Shown: positions 27,198 to 35,494 of the stretch, piece by piece
Numbering within the stretch: position 1 is the stretch's first letter
Layout: every line of letters begins with the position of its first letter
From: Sedimentibacter sp.
GTDB lineage: Bacteria; Bacillota; Clostridia; Tissierellales; Sedimentibacteraceae
Reading direction: 5' to 3'
Assembly (NCBI GenBank): GCA_018436705.1
Contig: JAHDLA010000007.1
Coordinates: 203,925 to 267,924 of the forward strand
Length of the DNA: 64,000 nucleotides
Program-made: the position numbers and the translations under genes
The notes under the pieces: model-generated
What the model was told of the DNA's origin: nothing
The model's database searches: none
Seen by the model: the letters and a program-made list of their open reading frames with translations, nothing else

Positions 27198-28889
27198 TCA
27201 CACCAGTTCCTCCAACAGCAATTTAGTATACTCTTCTCTCGGGTTACGGAAAATTTCGCCAGCTGCTCCCTGCTCTATGATAATTCCGCTTTTCATAATA
27301 TATACCTTATCGGATATTTTTTGCGCCAGCGCAATATCATGCGTTATATACAACATGGCAAATCCTTGTGTATTTTGCATGCCTTTAAGAAGGCGCAGCA
27401 TATTAGCAGCATTTGACGGATCAAGCATTGAAGTGATTTCGTCCGCAATCATCAGCTTAGGCTTCATTACAAGTGCTCGGGCAACAGCAACTCTCTGTCT
27501 CTGTCCTCCGCTAAGTGTATGCCCTCTGCGGTTTAAAAAATTATCGCCATAGGGAAGCTGCACCATGGAAAGAACATTTTTCACTTCTTCCCTTCTTTCC
27601 TCCCTTGTTCCACTTCCAATTATATCGAGTGGTTCCTGAACGATTTCACAAATTGTCATGTGCTCGTTAGTTGATGAAAACGGATCCTGAAAAACCATTT
27701 GAATTCCATTCTTTTTTCTGCTTTCGCTGTTACCTGTTACTTTTTCTTCCTCAAAATATACTTCTCCCTTATCTGCGCGAATTATGCCGCACAATATCTG
27801 AGCAAGTGTTGTCTTTCCAGATCCGGATTCGCCTATTAAAGCCGATACTTCTCCGGATTTTACAGATATGCTGCAATCAGAGCACGCAATTACATCTCGC
27901 TTCTTCAATATGTACTTTTTGCTTAATCCCACTGCTGATAAAAGAGTAACTACTCCTCCACGGTGACATGCAACGCATCGCTCTCCAGCAACTTTTTCAA
28001 GACATGGACTTTCCTTGAAGCACCTGCAAATGCGCTGTGTACACCTGCTATAAAAGGGACATTGATTTTTTCCTGATATGTGTATTTCACCGGAAATTCC
28101 CCACATATCACGCAGGGGATGAAGAACTGGTGAAGAATGTATCAATCCTCTTGTATACGGATGGAGAGGATTTTCCAATATTTCATGAGTATTACCTGTT
28201 TCCATAACCTTTCCCATGTACATAACCACTGCCTTTTCGGTAAGTGATGCAATAACAGGCAGTTCATGAGAAATTACTATCAATGAAAATCCATGCTCCT
28301 TCTGAAGGTTTTTCAGCAAGCTGACAATTTCCTTTTTTGCAACTGAATCCAACGCCATAGTCGGCTCATCAGCTATCAGAATCTCAGGGTCACATGCCAG
28401 CGCCATAGCTATAAGTACTTTCTGTCTCATCCCTCCGGAAAGCTGATGAGTATAGGCATCAAACCACGTTTCTTTCAGTCCTACCATGCAAAGAAGCTTC
28501 TTTGCCTTTGCATCCGCTTCTTCTTGATTAAATTCAGTATGTCTCACAATTGCCTCTGATATCTGCTTTCCCACTCTTATTGCAGGGTTTAGTACATCCA
28601 TATTGTTTTGAAAAACAAGCGCAATTTTATTCCACCTGACTGACTGCAATTCTTGTTCAGAAAGGTCTAAGAGATTTTTCTCTCCATATTTTATTTTCCC
28701 TTTAATTTTGGCATTGTTACTTAGAAGACCCATAACAGAAAGAGCAAGCGTTGATTTACCGCTTCCCGATTCACCTATTATACCTATGCTTTCACCCTTA
28801 TTCACAGACAAACTTACGTTGCGCACAGCATCTGTTTTATTTTCCTGATGATATCGTACATATATGTTTTCAATATTTAAAACGGACAT
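27198..28889 (-). CDS. Fused dual ATP-binding subunit of an Opp/Nik-like ABC importer
   Basis: Protein of 563 residues holding two complete ABC ATPases in one chain. The first has GESGSGKST, LSGGMRQK and ILIADEP, followed by the oligopeptide-type Cys-rich extension (CPFYSRCTQRICRC). The second has GESGSGKTT, LSGGQRQR and LMIADEI. This corresponds to DppD and DppF fused, so the transporter needs one ATPase gene. In the second domain the residue after the Walker B Asp is Glu as usual. Last gene of the methyltransferase-SBP-permease operon. Substrate unknown; opp-like systems include nickel and metallophore importers. Confidence 0.9.
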   Translation of the reverse strand: MSVLNIENIYVRYHQENKTDAVRNVSLSVNKGESIGIIGESGSGKSTLALSVMGLLSNNAKIKGKIKYGEKNLLDLSEQELQSVRWNKIALVFQNNMDVLNPAIRVGKQISEAIVRHTEFNQEEADAKAKKLLCMVGLKETWFDAYTHQLSGGMRQKVLIAMALACDPEILIADEPTMALDSVAKKEIVSLLKNLQKEHGFSLIVISHELPVIASLTEKAVVMYMGKVMETGNTHEILENPLHPYTRGLIHSSPVLHPLRDMWGISGEIHISGKNQCPFYSRCTQRICRCFKESPCLEKVAGERCVACHRGGVVTLLSAVGLSKKYILKKRDVIACSDCSISVKSGEVSALIGESGSGKTTLAQILCGIIRADKGEVYFEEEKVTGNSESRKKNGIQMVFQDPFSSTNEHMTICEIVQEPLDIIGSGTREERREEVKNVLSMVQLPYGDNFLNRRGHTLSGGQRQRVAVARALVMKPKLMIADEITSMLDPSNAANMLRLLKGMQNTQGFAMLYITHDIALAQKISDKVYIMKSGIIIEQGAAGEIFRNPREEYTKLLLEELV

Positions 28890-28902
28890 ATTTTGCTCCT
28901 TC

Positions 28903-29745
28903 TTAATGTTTAGTATTGACTATTTTCTCTGCATCACGTCCCAGAAACGCAATTGCAATAATCAGCAGCATCAAGGCCAAAAGTGGAAACACAACCCACC
29001 ATTTCCAATAGTCTGTAAAAAAAATCCCGGAAAAATTAATAGATCTGTTGAGTATAACACCCCAACTTTTTGAAGTTGGATCCCCAAGCCCTAAAAATGA
29101 TAAACTTGCCTCCGCAATTATTGCATGACTGATTATTTTGACTACACTTACCATGATTACAGGAAATATTCCAGGAATAAAATGCTTTACAAGCAAATGT
29201 CCAAAACCGGCTCCATAGCTTTTTGCAGCCGTAATATAGTTTTCGCTGCTTATGGAAAATATTTTTGAACGGGCAATCCTGGCAGGACCTGCAAAGGAAA
29301 TAAATGCAATTACAATAATGATATTTCTCAGACTGGCCCCCAAAAACGCACCCAATACAATCATAAAAGGCAGCTGGGGTATTGTCATCATTATATCGCA
29401 TATGCCCATTATTACATTATCCACCCGCTTTCCGAAATACCCAGCTAAAATTCCGAGAATACTTCCCCCAACGCCTGCAAGAATAGCGGAAGATACTCCG
29501 ACAGCTAAGCTTACTGCTGCCCCGTAGCAAATCTGCGCAGCAATATCTATTCCCAAATCATCCGTTCCCATAATGTGCTCTGCACATGGCGGTTCTAACG
29601 AATTTCCGGTGGGAATCCTATATGTTTCTCCAAGAAAAAATTGTGATATTACAGCAATACTGATCATAAAAATTATAATCAATAATCCTAATTTGCCGTA
29701 TATAGACAATGATAATAAATAATTTTTGCTTTTTGTGCTTATCAA
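28903..29745 (-). CDS. ABC transporter permease (DppC/NikC type)
   Basis: Permease of 280 residues with MGTDDLGIDIAAQI, the OppC-type FGTD-x-G element, and an EAA-like loop (ENYITAAKSYGAGFG). The start appears to be TTG at 29745: a stop codon lies immediately upstream in frame, and AAGGGTGG serves as ribosome site across the end of the preceding gene. The next ATG is 26 codons in and would remove most of the first helix. Partner of the permease at 29749. Confidence 0.88.
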   Translation of the reverse strand: MISTKSKNYLLSLSIYGKLGLLIIIFMISIAVISQFFLGETYRIPTGNSLEPPCAEHIMGTDDLGIDIAAQICYGAAVSLAVGVSSAILAGVGGSILGILAGYFGKRVDNVIMGICDIMMTIPQLPFMIVLGAFLGASLRNIIIVIAFISFAGPARIARSKIFSISSENYITAAKSYGAGFGHLLVKHFIPGIFPVIMVSVVKIISHAIIAEASLSFLGLGDPTSKSWGVILNRSINFSGIFFTDYWKWWVVFPLLALMLLIIAIAFLGRDAEKIVNTKH

Positions 29746-29748
29746 AAA

Positions 29749-30705
29749 TCACACCACCCTTGGATCTGTTTTTTTCAAAAAAATTTCCGACGTAAAATTC
29801 ATTAGAAGAATCATCATGGACATTACTAAAAAAATTCCCTGCATCAACGCATAATCACGATTCAATACAGCTTCTCTCATAAGTCTTCCCACACCGGGAT
29901 ATGCAAAGACATTTTCAACTAGAACTGCTTGCCCAAAGGACGTCCCAAGGCTCATAAACACTTGAGTCATAACGGGAGTAAGCGAGTTTCTCAAAGCATG
30001 TCTGAACAGAATAGTGTGCTTCTTTAAGCCTTTGCCCCTAGCAGTACGCATATAATCCTTTGTAAGAACCGTCATCATGCTGTTTCGTGACAGAAGATAA
30101 AAATTCCCAATCCGTGCCAGTACCAAAGTAAGTACAGGCAGTGCCATGTGATGAATTATATCAAACGCCTTCTCCCATAAAGTGTCATAGGAAGAAAAAA
30201 CCGTACTTCCGCCTGACAGAGGAAACCATACAAAATGCGCTGCAAGAAAAAACAAAAGCAGTGTTCCAATTAAAAATGCTGGTATTTCTGAAATAAACAG
30301 CATAATTGTATATGTAATTCTGTCAAACTTATACTCTCTGTGCCATGCAGAAATTATTCCAAGTATAGTTCCTATTATGCTGCTTAGCGCCAGTGACACC
30401 ACAACAATAAGTATAGTCCACGGAATTCTTTCCAAAATCATTTTTGAAACACTTGTGTTATAAAAAATACTTGTACCCAAATCTCCTTGAACCATTTTAG
30501 ACATATAATTTATAAATTGTTTGATAACAGGCTGGTCAAGTCCGTAATATGCTTCATACTGCTCTATTTGCTCCTGGGAAAATACAGCCGCAGTATTTCC
30601 GTCCTCTACCGAAAGGTAGAGAAACGGGTCCCCGGGCATCAACCGTGGCAAAAAGAAATTGATGCAGATAATCACCGGTATTACAAGAAAATAATTTTTC
30701 TTCAT
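29749..30705 (-). CDS. ABC transporter permease (DppB/NikB type)
   Basis: Permease of 318 residues: one N-terminal helix, then RLMPGDPFLYLS, the OppB hallmark, and the coupling loop KDYMRTARGKGLKKH. It ends with a TGA three bases before the start of its partner. It follows the binding-protein gene by one base. Together they form the channel of the second Opp-like importer in this window, distinct in sequence from the one at 8-14 kb. Confidence 0.9.
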   Translation of the reverse strand: MKKNYFLVIPVIICINFFLPRLMPGDPFLYLSVEDGNTAAVFSQEQIEQYEAYYGLDQPVIKQFINYMSKMVQGDLGTSIFYNTSVSKMILERIPWTILIVVVSLALSSIIGTILGIISAWHREYKFDRITYTIMLFISEIPAFLIGTLLLFFLAAHFVWFPLSGGSTVFSSYDTLWEKAFDIIHHMALPVLTLVLARIGNFYLLSRNSMMTVLTKDYMRTARGKGLKKHTILFRHALRNSLTPVMTQVFMSLGTSFGQAVLVENVFAYPGVGRLMREAVLNRDYALMQGIFLVMSMMILLMNFTSEIFLKKTDPRVV

Positions 30706-30706
30706 T

Positions 30707-32296
30707 TTACTCCCTTACTAAGTACGAAAGCTTATTGTGATCACACTTGCTGTGATCATAGCGAAACATCCAGCCGTCATGCTTCTCACTGCGGAAAACA
30801 AAGTTGTCTACTGTACCATACAGCATTATCATCGGTAAGTCATCAGCTATCTTTTCCTGAATTTTATAAATCGTTTCTTTTCTGACTTTTTCACTCATCT
30901 CAACAGCCTGATTTTCTAACAAAGTATATATTTCTTCATCGGACCATCCTATCACAGTTTTTGATTCTTTTCCGAATACTGTTCTTAAATAATCGGGATC
31001 TCCGGCAATTCCTCCCGAATTAATCAGCAACAGCTCGTATTCTCCGGTTTTGACTGCATTATCTCTTGTTTTTGATTCCACACTTTTTACTTTAACTTCT
31101 ATTCCAATATTTTCTAACGATAGCTTGATTAATTCGGCAGCTTTTGTGCCTTCGGAGGAATTATCGGTAAGCAGCGTAAAACTGTAAACTTTCCCCCCTA
31201 AAAGCTCCAATGATTTTTCCTGATTGTATTCATACTGCTCAACATCTGAATTATACCATGTGCTGTATGTTGGTACATATCCTGCGCTGCTTACAGTAGC
31301 AGCTCCACGAGCAACCTTGTCTACCAACTCCCTACTGTCAATTCCGTAAGCAATTGCTTTTCTCAAATTCTTGTCTGCAAGTTCAGGAACTGCGTCCATA
31401 TTCAACATGAGACGGTAACTGTGGTATGAAGGGCTTGTTTTTATTGTGTATTGAGAATCACTTTTATATTTACTAAGTATATCAGCCGCAGCATTTATTA
31501 AATCTATTTCCTGATTTTCAAAGGCAAGCACTTTGTCGCTTACAGGAATCCACTCAATTGCTGAAGCAACCGGTCTTAAGCCCCAGTAATTGTCAAATTC
31601 AGCATATCTGTATGCTCCCTGCTGCTCATCATAGAATTCAAATTTATAGGGTCCGCTGCCCACAGTCGAACCTTCGCCCGTAAATGAATACGGATCACTT
31701 ACATTTTGCCATATGTGCTTAGGAAGAATACGCACGGAACCTATTTTAGTTAAATAAGTATTGTCAATGCCATTTAACGTAATTTTTACCGTATGGCTGT
31801 CCAATGCCTCTGCTTTGTCTACTATAAACTTTCCTCCTGCTAACAGAGTGTTTGATACGGGAGGGTGATCCTTATAATATGAAATTGTGAATTCAACATC
31901 CTCAGCCGTTAAAGGCTCTCCATCGTGCCAAAATGCATTTTCCCGCATGTTAAATGTATATACGGTTCCATCCTCACTTATATCCCAATTTTCTGCAAGC
32001 CATGGAATATCTCCACTCTCATCCTTCTCCATGAGTGAGTCATACAGCAGTTGCATTTTTGCAATTCCCGGTCCTCTTGCTGTATGCCTGAACGGATTTG
32101 GAAGTCCCGTATTGCTTCCTTCAAGGCGCAAAACAAGCTTTTCATCCTCTTTCTTGTCTACTTCCTCCTGTTTTACAGAACTGATTTCCTTGTCAACCTG
32201 GTTCACTGTATTATTAGAGCATCCTGTAATCCCTGTTACCAAAACAATCATGCTCAGTCCAACCGCTAATTTTGCAAACTTTTTTTTAAGCTTCAT
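30707..32296 (-). CDS. Solute-binding lipoprotein (SBP family 5) of the second Opp/Nik-like importer
   Basis: Protein of 529 residues with a lipoprotein signal ending in ITGC (Cys at residue 26), a charged linker, then a family 5 solute-binding domain (AENWDISEDGTVYTFNMREN, AIAYGIDSRELVDKVA). It starts behind GGAGGG. It follows the methyltransferase by 29 bases. The ligand is not evident; metal control of the operon (see operator at 33172) would favour a metal chelate over a nutritional peptide. Confidence 0.9.
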   Translation of the reverse strand: MKLKKKFAKLAVGLSMIVLVTGITGCSNNTVNQVDKEISSVKQEEVDKKEDEKLVLRLEGSNTGLPNPFRHTARGPGIAKMQLLYDSLMEKDESGDIPWLAENWDISEDGTVYTFNMRENAFWHDGEPLTAEDVEFTISYYKDHPPVSNTLLAGGKFIVDKAEALDSHTVKITLNGIDNTYLTKIGSVRILPKHIWQNVSDPYSFTGEGSTVGSGPYKFEFYDEQQGAYRYAEFDNYWGLRPVASAIEWIPVSDKVLAFENQEIDLINAAADILSKYKSDSQYTIKTSPSYHSYRLMLNMDAVPELADKNLRKAIAYGIDSRELVDKVARGAATVSSAGYVPTYSTWYNSDVEQYEYNQEKSLELLGGKVYSFTLLTDNSSEGTKAAELIKLSLENIGIEVKVKSVESKTRDNAVKTGEYELLLINSGGIAGDPDYLRTVFGKESKTVIGWSDEEIYTLLENQAVEMSEKVRKETIYKIQEKIADDLPMIMLYGTVDNFVFRSEKHDGWMFRYDHSKCDHNKLSYLVRE

Positions 32297-32325
32297 TTAT
32301 CCCTCCATATTTTAACTACAAAATT

Positions 32326-33135
32326 TTATACCTTCCAAGTTATCATTGCCGCTGTCTTTTCTTTTGTTGTTCTGATTCTGCCTTTCGTTAATAAAGGTTC
32401 AAGCAATGATTTCATATTGATGTTTTTGTCGCCGAGCTCGTTTTCAAATTTTTTAGAATAAACCTTCACTGCCTCTTCTAAGAGCATCTCTGTTTTTTCC
32501 TTAGTTCTTAAATAATTTATTTCAGGCTCGTACCCTTCAATCCATAAAAGATTAAAAAATGCTTGAACAGAATCTCTGTCATTGTGAGGATTGTAGCCTT
32601 TTTTAATTTTCAACACATCCAATAAATATTCCGTAACCGAATCCTTATCTACAATAAACTGATTAATCATACAATGACCCTTAGAGGCAGCCAACATATT
32701 TTTAAATCCCTTTGCGCTTCGTACAGCAGGACACATAGAAGCAAAAACCAGATCGAATTTTTTCTCCCACCCAATAGCCTTAATATCCGCGTCACTCCAT
32801 TCCATTTTTATAAACTGCAAGTTATTCAAATTTGCATTTTCGGCATTTTTTTCGGCAAGCTCAAGCATATTGGATGAAATGTCCGTAACCGTAATACTTT
32901 CCGCATAAGCCGCAAAAGGAATAGCATATCGTCCGCTTCCTCCTCCTATATCCAATATTGATGCTCCACCCAGAATACTTTTTTCATTTAATATCTCAGT
33001 TACTCTTTCTGCAAAGCCGTTCCTTTCATTTTGCTGATTAAGATTAAACTGTTTTGCTCTCTCGTCCCATTTCATTTCTGCCTTTGCGTGATCATTATTG
33101 TTTCGCAGCAAATTCTCATAAAATGATTTTTCCAT
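32326..33135 (-). CDS. SAM-dependent methyltransferase (class I)
   Basis: Protein of 269 residues with the class I SAM fold: motif I ILDIGGGSGRYAIP near residues 60-73, the acidic residue after strand 2 (ITVTDISSNMLELA), and KFDLVFASMCPAV. It is first in an operon with a complete Opp/Nik-like importer. The acceptor is unknown; it could modify the imported chelator or its precursor. It starts behind GGGAG at 33135, with a strong promoter and the shared inverted repeat upstream. Confidence 0.85.
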   Translation of the reverse strand: MEKSFYENLLRNNNDHAKAEMKWDERAKQFNLNQQNERNGFAERVTEILNEKSILGGASILDIGGGSGRYAIPFAAYAESITVTDISSNMLELAEKNAENANLNNLQFIKMEWSDADIKAIGWEKKFDLVFASMCPAVRSAKGFKNMLAASKGHCMINQFIVDKDSVTEYLLDVLKIKKGYNPHNDRDSVQAFFNLLWIEGYEPEINYLRTKEKTEMLLEEAVKVYSKKFENELGDKNINMKSLLEPLLTKGRIRTTKEKTAAMITWKV

Positions 33136-33171
33136 TTTTTCTCCCTTCTTTTCCGCACAAACTTGTTTTTG

Positions 33172-33187
33172 GTTAGTTCCAACTAAC
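33172..33187. promoter_or_regulatory. Shared operator A: GTTAG-N6-CTAAC
   Basis: GTTAGTTCCAACTAAC, a perfect 16-base palindrome, 37 bases upstream of the methyltransferase ATG and downstream of its TTGACA/TATAAT promoter. The same arms occur at 41469, 42486 and 42611. The arms resemble DtxR/IdeR-type metal boxes (TTAG..CTAA). Confidence 0.7.
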
Positions 33188-33234
33188 TTTTAGACAAAAT
33201 TTTTTCTGCTTGATATCTGCAGAAAACTGAATTT

Positions 33235-33262
33235 ATTATAACATGATTTTGATGAATGTCAA
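33235..33262 (-). promoter_or_regulatory. Sigma-A promoter of the methyltransferase/ABC operon
   Basis: On the minus strand TTGACA (33257-33262), 16-base spacer, TATAAT (33235-33240). Transcription would start near 33228, with operator A about 40 bases downstream in the leader. Confidence 0.85.
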
Positions 33263-33311
33263 GGTTAATTAATTAAGTATACGCTTATCCACACATATCC
33301 CCTTATACAAC

Positions 33312-33340
33312 TTGACATATGTCATTTTAAGCTGTATTCT
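33312..33340 (+). promoter_or_regulatory. Sigma-A promoter of the ArsR-family gene
   Basis: TTGACA (33312-33317), 17-base spacer, TATTCT (33335-33340). The spacer begins with the end of a GACATATGTC palindrome that may be an operator. Confidence 0.7.
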
Positions 33341-33348
33341 ATTTAGTA

Positions 33349-33382
33349 AAAAAGCTGTTCATAAACTGACAGCCGCTTTTTG
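33349..33382 (+). terminator. Terminator-like hairpin in the ArsR-gene leader
   Basis: GCTGT (33354-33358) pairs with ACAGC (33369-33373), flanked by an A run before and CGCTTTTTG after. It lies within the transcript leader, about 50 bases before the coding start, so it could attenuate the gene. Confidence 0.4.
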
Positions 33383-33433
33383 TTTATTGCATAAACAATA
33401 TTTAAATTACAAAATAAGGCGGATATTAACTAA

Positions 33434-33793
33434 ATGGATAATTTTTTGAATATTATGAAAGCAATTTCAGATGAAAACCGTTTAAAAATTATAGAACTTC
33501 TGATTGAATATGATTTCTGTGTGGGAGCACTTGCACGCCATATTAATATATCGGAAGCTGCTGTTTCCCAACACCTTAAGGTGTTGAGGAATGCAGGCAT
33601 CGTATCAGGCGAAAAAAGAGGTTACTACACTCATTACGATGTAAATAGAGATTTACTTATGAAAACCTCTCATGAAATAAGCAAACTTGTCTCCGGCGAT
33701 ATTGAACGCAAAGGCTGCCTACAGCACCTTACAGGTAATCACCAATACTGTGCAAATGAAAAGAATCCATTAAAAAAGCAAAAAATTTTATAA
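33434..33793 (+). CDS. ArsR/SmtB-family transcriptional repressor
   Basis: Small winged-helix protein of 119 residues. The helix-turn-helix reads ISEAAVSQHLKVLRNAGIV and the wing RGYYTHYDVN. Cysteines at DFCVGAL before the recognition helix and in the C-terminal tail (KGCLQHLTGNHQYC) are candidate metal ligands. It starts behind AAGGCGGA. It is divergent from the methyltransferase/ABC operon and followed by a Cys-rich small protein. It may sense a metal and control itself and its neighbours; which metal cannot be read from the sequence. Confidence 0.88.
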   Translation: MDNFLNIMKAISDENRLKIIELLIEYDFCVGALARHINISEAAVSQHLKVLRNAGIVSGEKRGYYTHYDVNRDLLMKTSHEISKLVSGDIERKGCLQHLTGNHQYCANEKNPLKKQKIL

Positions 33794-33853
33794 TAAAATA
33801 AATATTATATTGTGCTATAATATAATAAATTATTAATAATTGGAGGATGTTTA

Positions 33854-34153
33854 ATGATAATTGATAACAACCCGAAAGAAAAAGAGGCTTTAGAAGCGTA
33901 CAGAAGAGGAGATCGTTCTCTTTACAAAAAACTTCAAGATGAATTTGTGGCAGAAGTAAAAGAAAGTCTGGGAAAAGAAGATCATTGCAGCTGCAAGGAA
34001 CCTTGCAAATATCACGGCAAGTGCATTGAATGTGTTGCAATACATAGAGCCCACGGAGATCATCTTCCGAACTGCTTCAGAAACATAATTAATGAAAGAA
34101 TCGAAAAAATATCAGCATTAACAGAGCACAGCTTTGTTGAGCAGTTAAAATAA
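33854..34153 (+). CDS. Small cysteine-rich protein (probable metal binding)
   Basis: Protein of 99 residues with a central cluster: HCSCKEPCKYHGKCIEC, then H-x2-H and LPNCF. The spacing of six cysteines with conserved HG resembles a zinc- or iron-sulfur-binding knuckle found in unnamed clostridial proteins. The rest is charged and helical. It starts behind GGAGG, 60 bases after the ArsR-family gene and probably in its operon. Function unknown. Confidence 0.7.
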   Translation: MIIDNNPKEKEALEAYRRGDRSLYKKLQDEFVAEVKESLGKEDHCSCKEPCKYHGKCIECVAIHRAHGDHLPNCFRNIINERIEKISALTEHSFVEQLK

Positions 34154-34219
34154 GAATTATTTAATTTCCTAATATTAAATTAAGTTTTTCAGAGGAAATT
34201 ATTAATTAATTACAAGGAT

Positions 34220-34260
34220 AAAAGAACCGCGTCGGTTCATAAAACAACCGGTTCTTTTAT
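34220..34260. terminator. Bidirectional terminator
   Basis: Stem AAAAGAACCG (34220-34229) with CGGTTCTTTT (34249-34258). A and T runs on both flanks let it serve the Cys-rich gene (plus) and the nitrogenase-like operon (minus). Confidence 0.8.
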
Positions 34261-34263
34261 CTT

Positions 34264-35493
34264 TTATTCAACTTCTGCTGTATTAATCCATATATTTGCC
34301 AGATTCATTGCTCCCCTGAACCCTAAAAAAGGTGCCTCATAAGGATATATTCTCCACTTTGTATCCGGATTTGAAATTTGAAGTTCAGGATTTTTTCCTG
34401 CCCATTCAAGGGCTTCTCCGCTTCCCATTATCCATCCCTTTTTATGATTAGATACTGCCTTTGACCATTGTTGTTCTGAATAATATGGAATTAAATCATC
34501 TCCCATTTCCGGCGAATCACACCAGCACTCTCCCTTTATTAAATGCAGTTCATCGCAGCCAAAACCTAGAATACCTTTGACGACATCATAATGCCCACCC
34601 AATGACAATGTTGCTTTTTCAGGACTTGTTCGCACAAGCCTTTTCAAATTGGGCATAACGAGGTTAAGCTGTTCATATACCTGCTTCCTTTCCTTTTCAA
34701 TAAAGCCCCTGTTTATATTCAGTCCTGTTATTTCAGCAATTTTTTTCAACCACCTGATTGTACCCTCTATGCCGTAAGGGCGACCGTACAAATATGGTAT
34801 ATTGTACTTTTTTTCCAGATATTTTGCAGCTTTTCTGCCTTCCCTTCGAATAACCAGATTAATATGAGCTGAGCTCATCTTCTCAATTTCATGTATACCG
34901 GTATTGGACGCAAGTACACATATCGGATTAATGCCGAACGCTCCTCTTAAAATCCGGACAATTTCGGCCTCGTCTGCCCTGTATCTAAACATATCGGGAC
35001 ATGAACCAATTAAATTAAACGTAATTTCTTTTGTTTTCTCTATATCCTTAGGTAATGTTCTGCACAAAGTATTCAGAGTTTCTGAAACGCCATGATAACC
35101 TGTCTTGTCAAAACCTCCGCATCCCATATGAACCAGATGTATATCGTGGTACTTAGTCCGAAGCTCTTCCCCTATTGCCTTAATATCCATTCCTATAACT
35201 TCAGGAATAGACGAGGTAGTGAGAAAAACTGCCTTAGGCGTAACTTCCTTCACAATCTTATCAACAGCCTTTTCTAACCTTGCAGCTTCTCCAAGTGATA
35301 TATCTGTTTCTGTAATATGTGTTGAATATAGTTTACAGCCATTTGAAATTCCTTTTCTCTTTAGCGTTGATCCCGTGTACAACATATGCCCCATACATCC
35401 GAATTCAACAATTACAGAATCCCTAACAGTTGATAAAGTCCAAAGTACACCCATTCTTCCTGAAGGCGCTGGTTTAAATCTGTATAGTCCCAT
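34264..35493 (-). CDS. Nitrogenase component 1-like subunit, Cys-poor (NifD/NifK superfamily)
   Basis: Protein of 409 residues of the nitrogenase component 1 superfamily, shorter than true NifD/NifK. Cys33 in VEFGCMGHMLY matches the first P-cluster-type Cys. At the position where partner chains have Cys (TTSSIPEVIGMDI, residues 92-104), this chain has serines. Other cysteines (53, 125) are in less conserved contexts. No FeMo-cofactor ligand motif was recognised. Last gene of the operon, one base after its partner. Probably pairs with the 423-residue chain to hold one 4Fe-4S cluster and a substrate, in the manner of protochlorophyllide or CfbCD reductases. Confidence 0.85.
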   Translation of the reverse strand: MGLYRFKPAPSGRMGVLWTLSTVRDSVIVEFGCMGHMLYTGSTLKRKGISNGCKLYSTHITETDISLGEAARLEKAVDKIVKEVTPKAVFLTTSSIPEVIGMDIKAIGEELRTKYHDIHLVHMGCGGFDKTGYHGVSETLNTLCRTLPKDIEKTKEITFNLIGSCPDMFRYRADEAEIVRILRGAFGINPICVLASNTGIHEIEKMSSAHINLVIRREGRKAAKYLEKKYNIPYLYGRPYGIEGTIRWLKKIAEITGLNINRGFIEKERKQVYEQLNLVMPNLKRLVRTSPEKATLSLGGHYDVVKGILGFGCDELHLIKGECWCDSPEMGDDLIPYYSEQQWSKAVSNHKKGWIMGSGEALEWAGKNPELQISNPDTKWRIYPYEAPFLGFRGAMNLANIWINTAEVE

Positions 35494-35494
35494 A

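Noticed and set aside
27198..28889. Frameshift-joined ATPase genes
   Set aside because: The reading frame is continuous with two intact ABC domains and an intact linker, so it is a genuine fusion.
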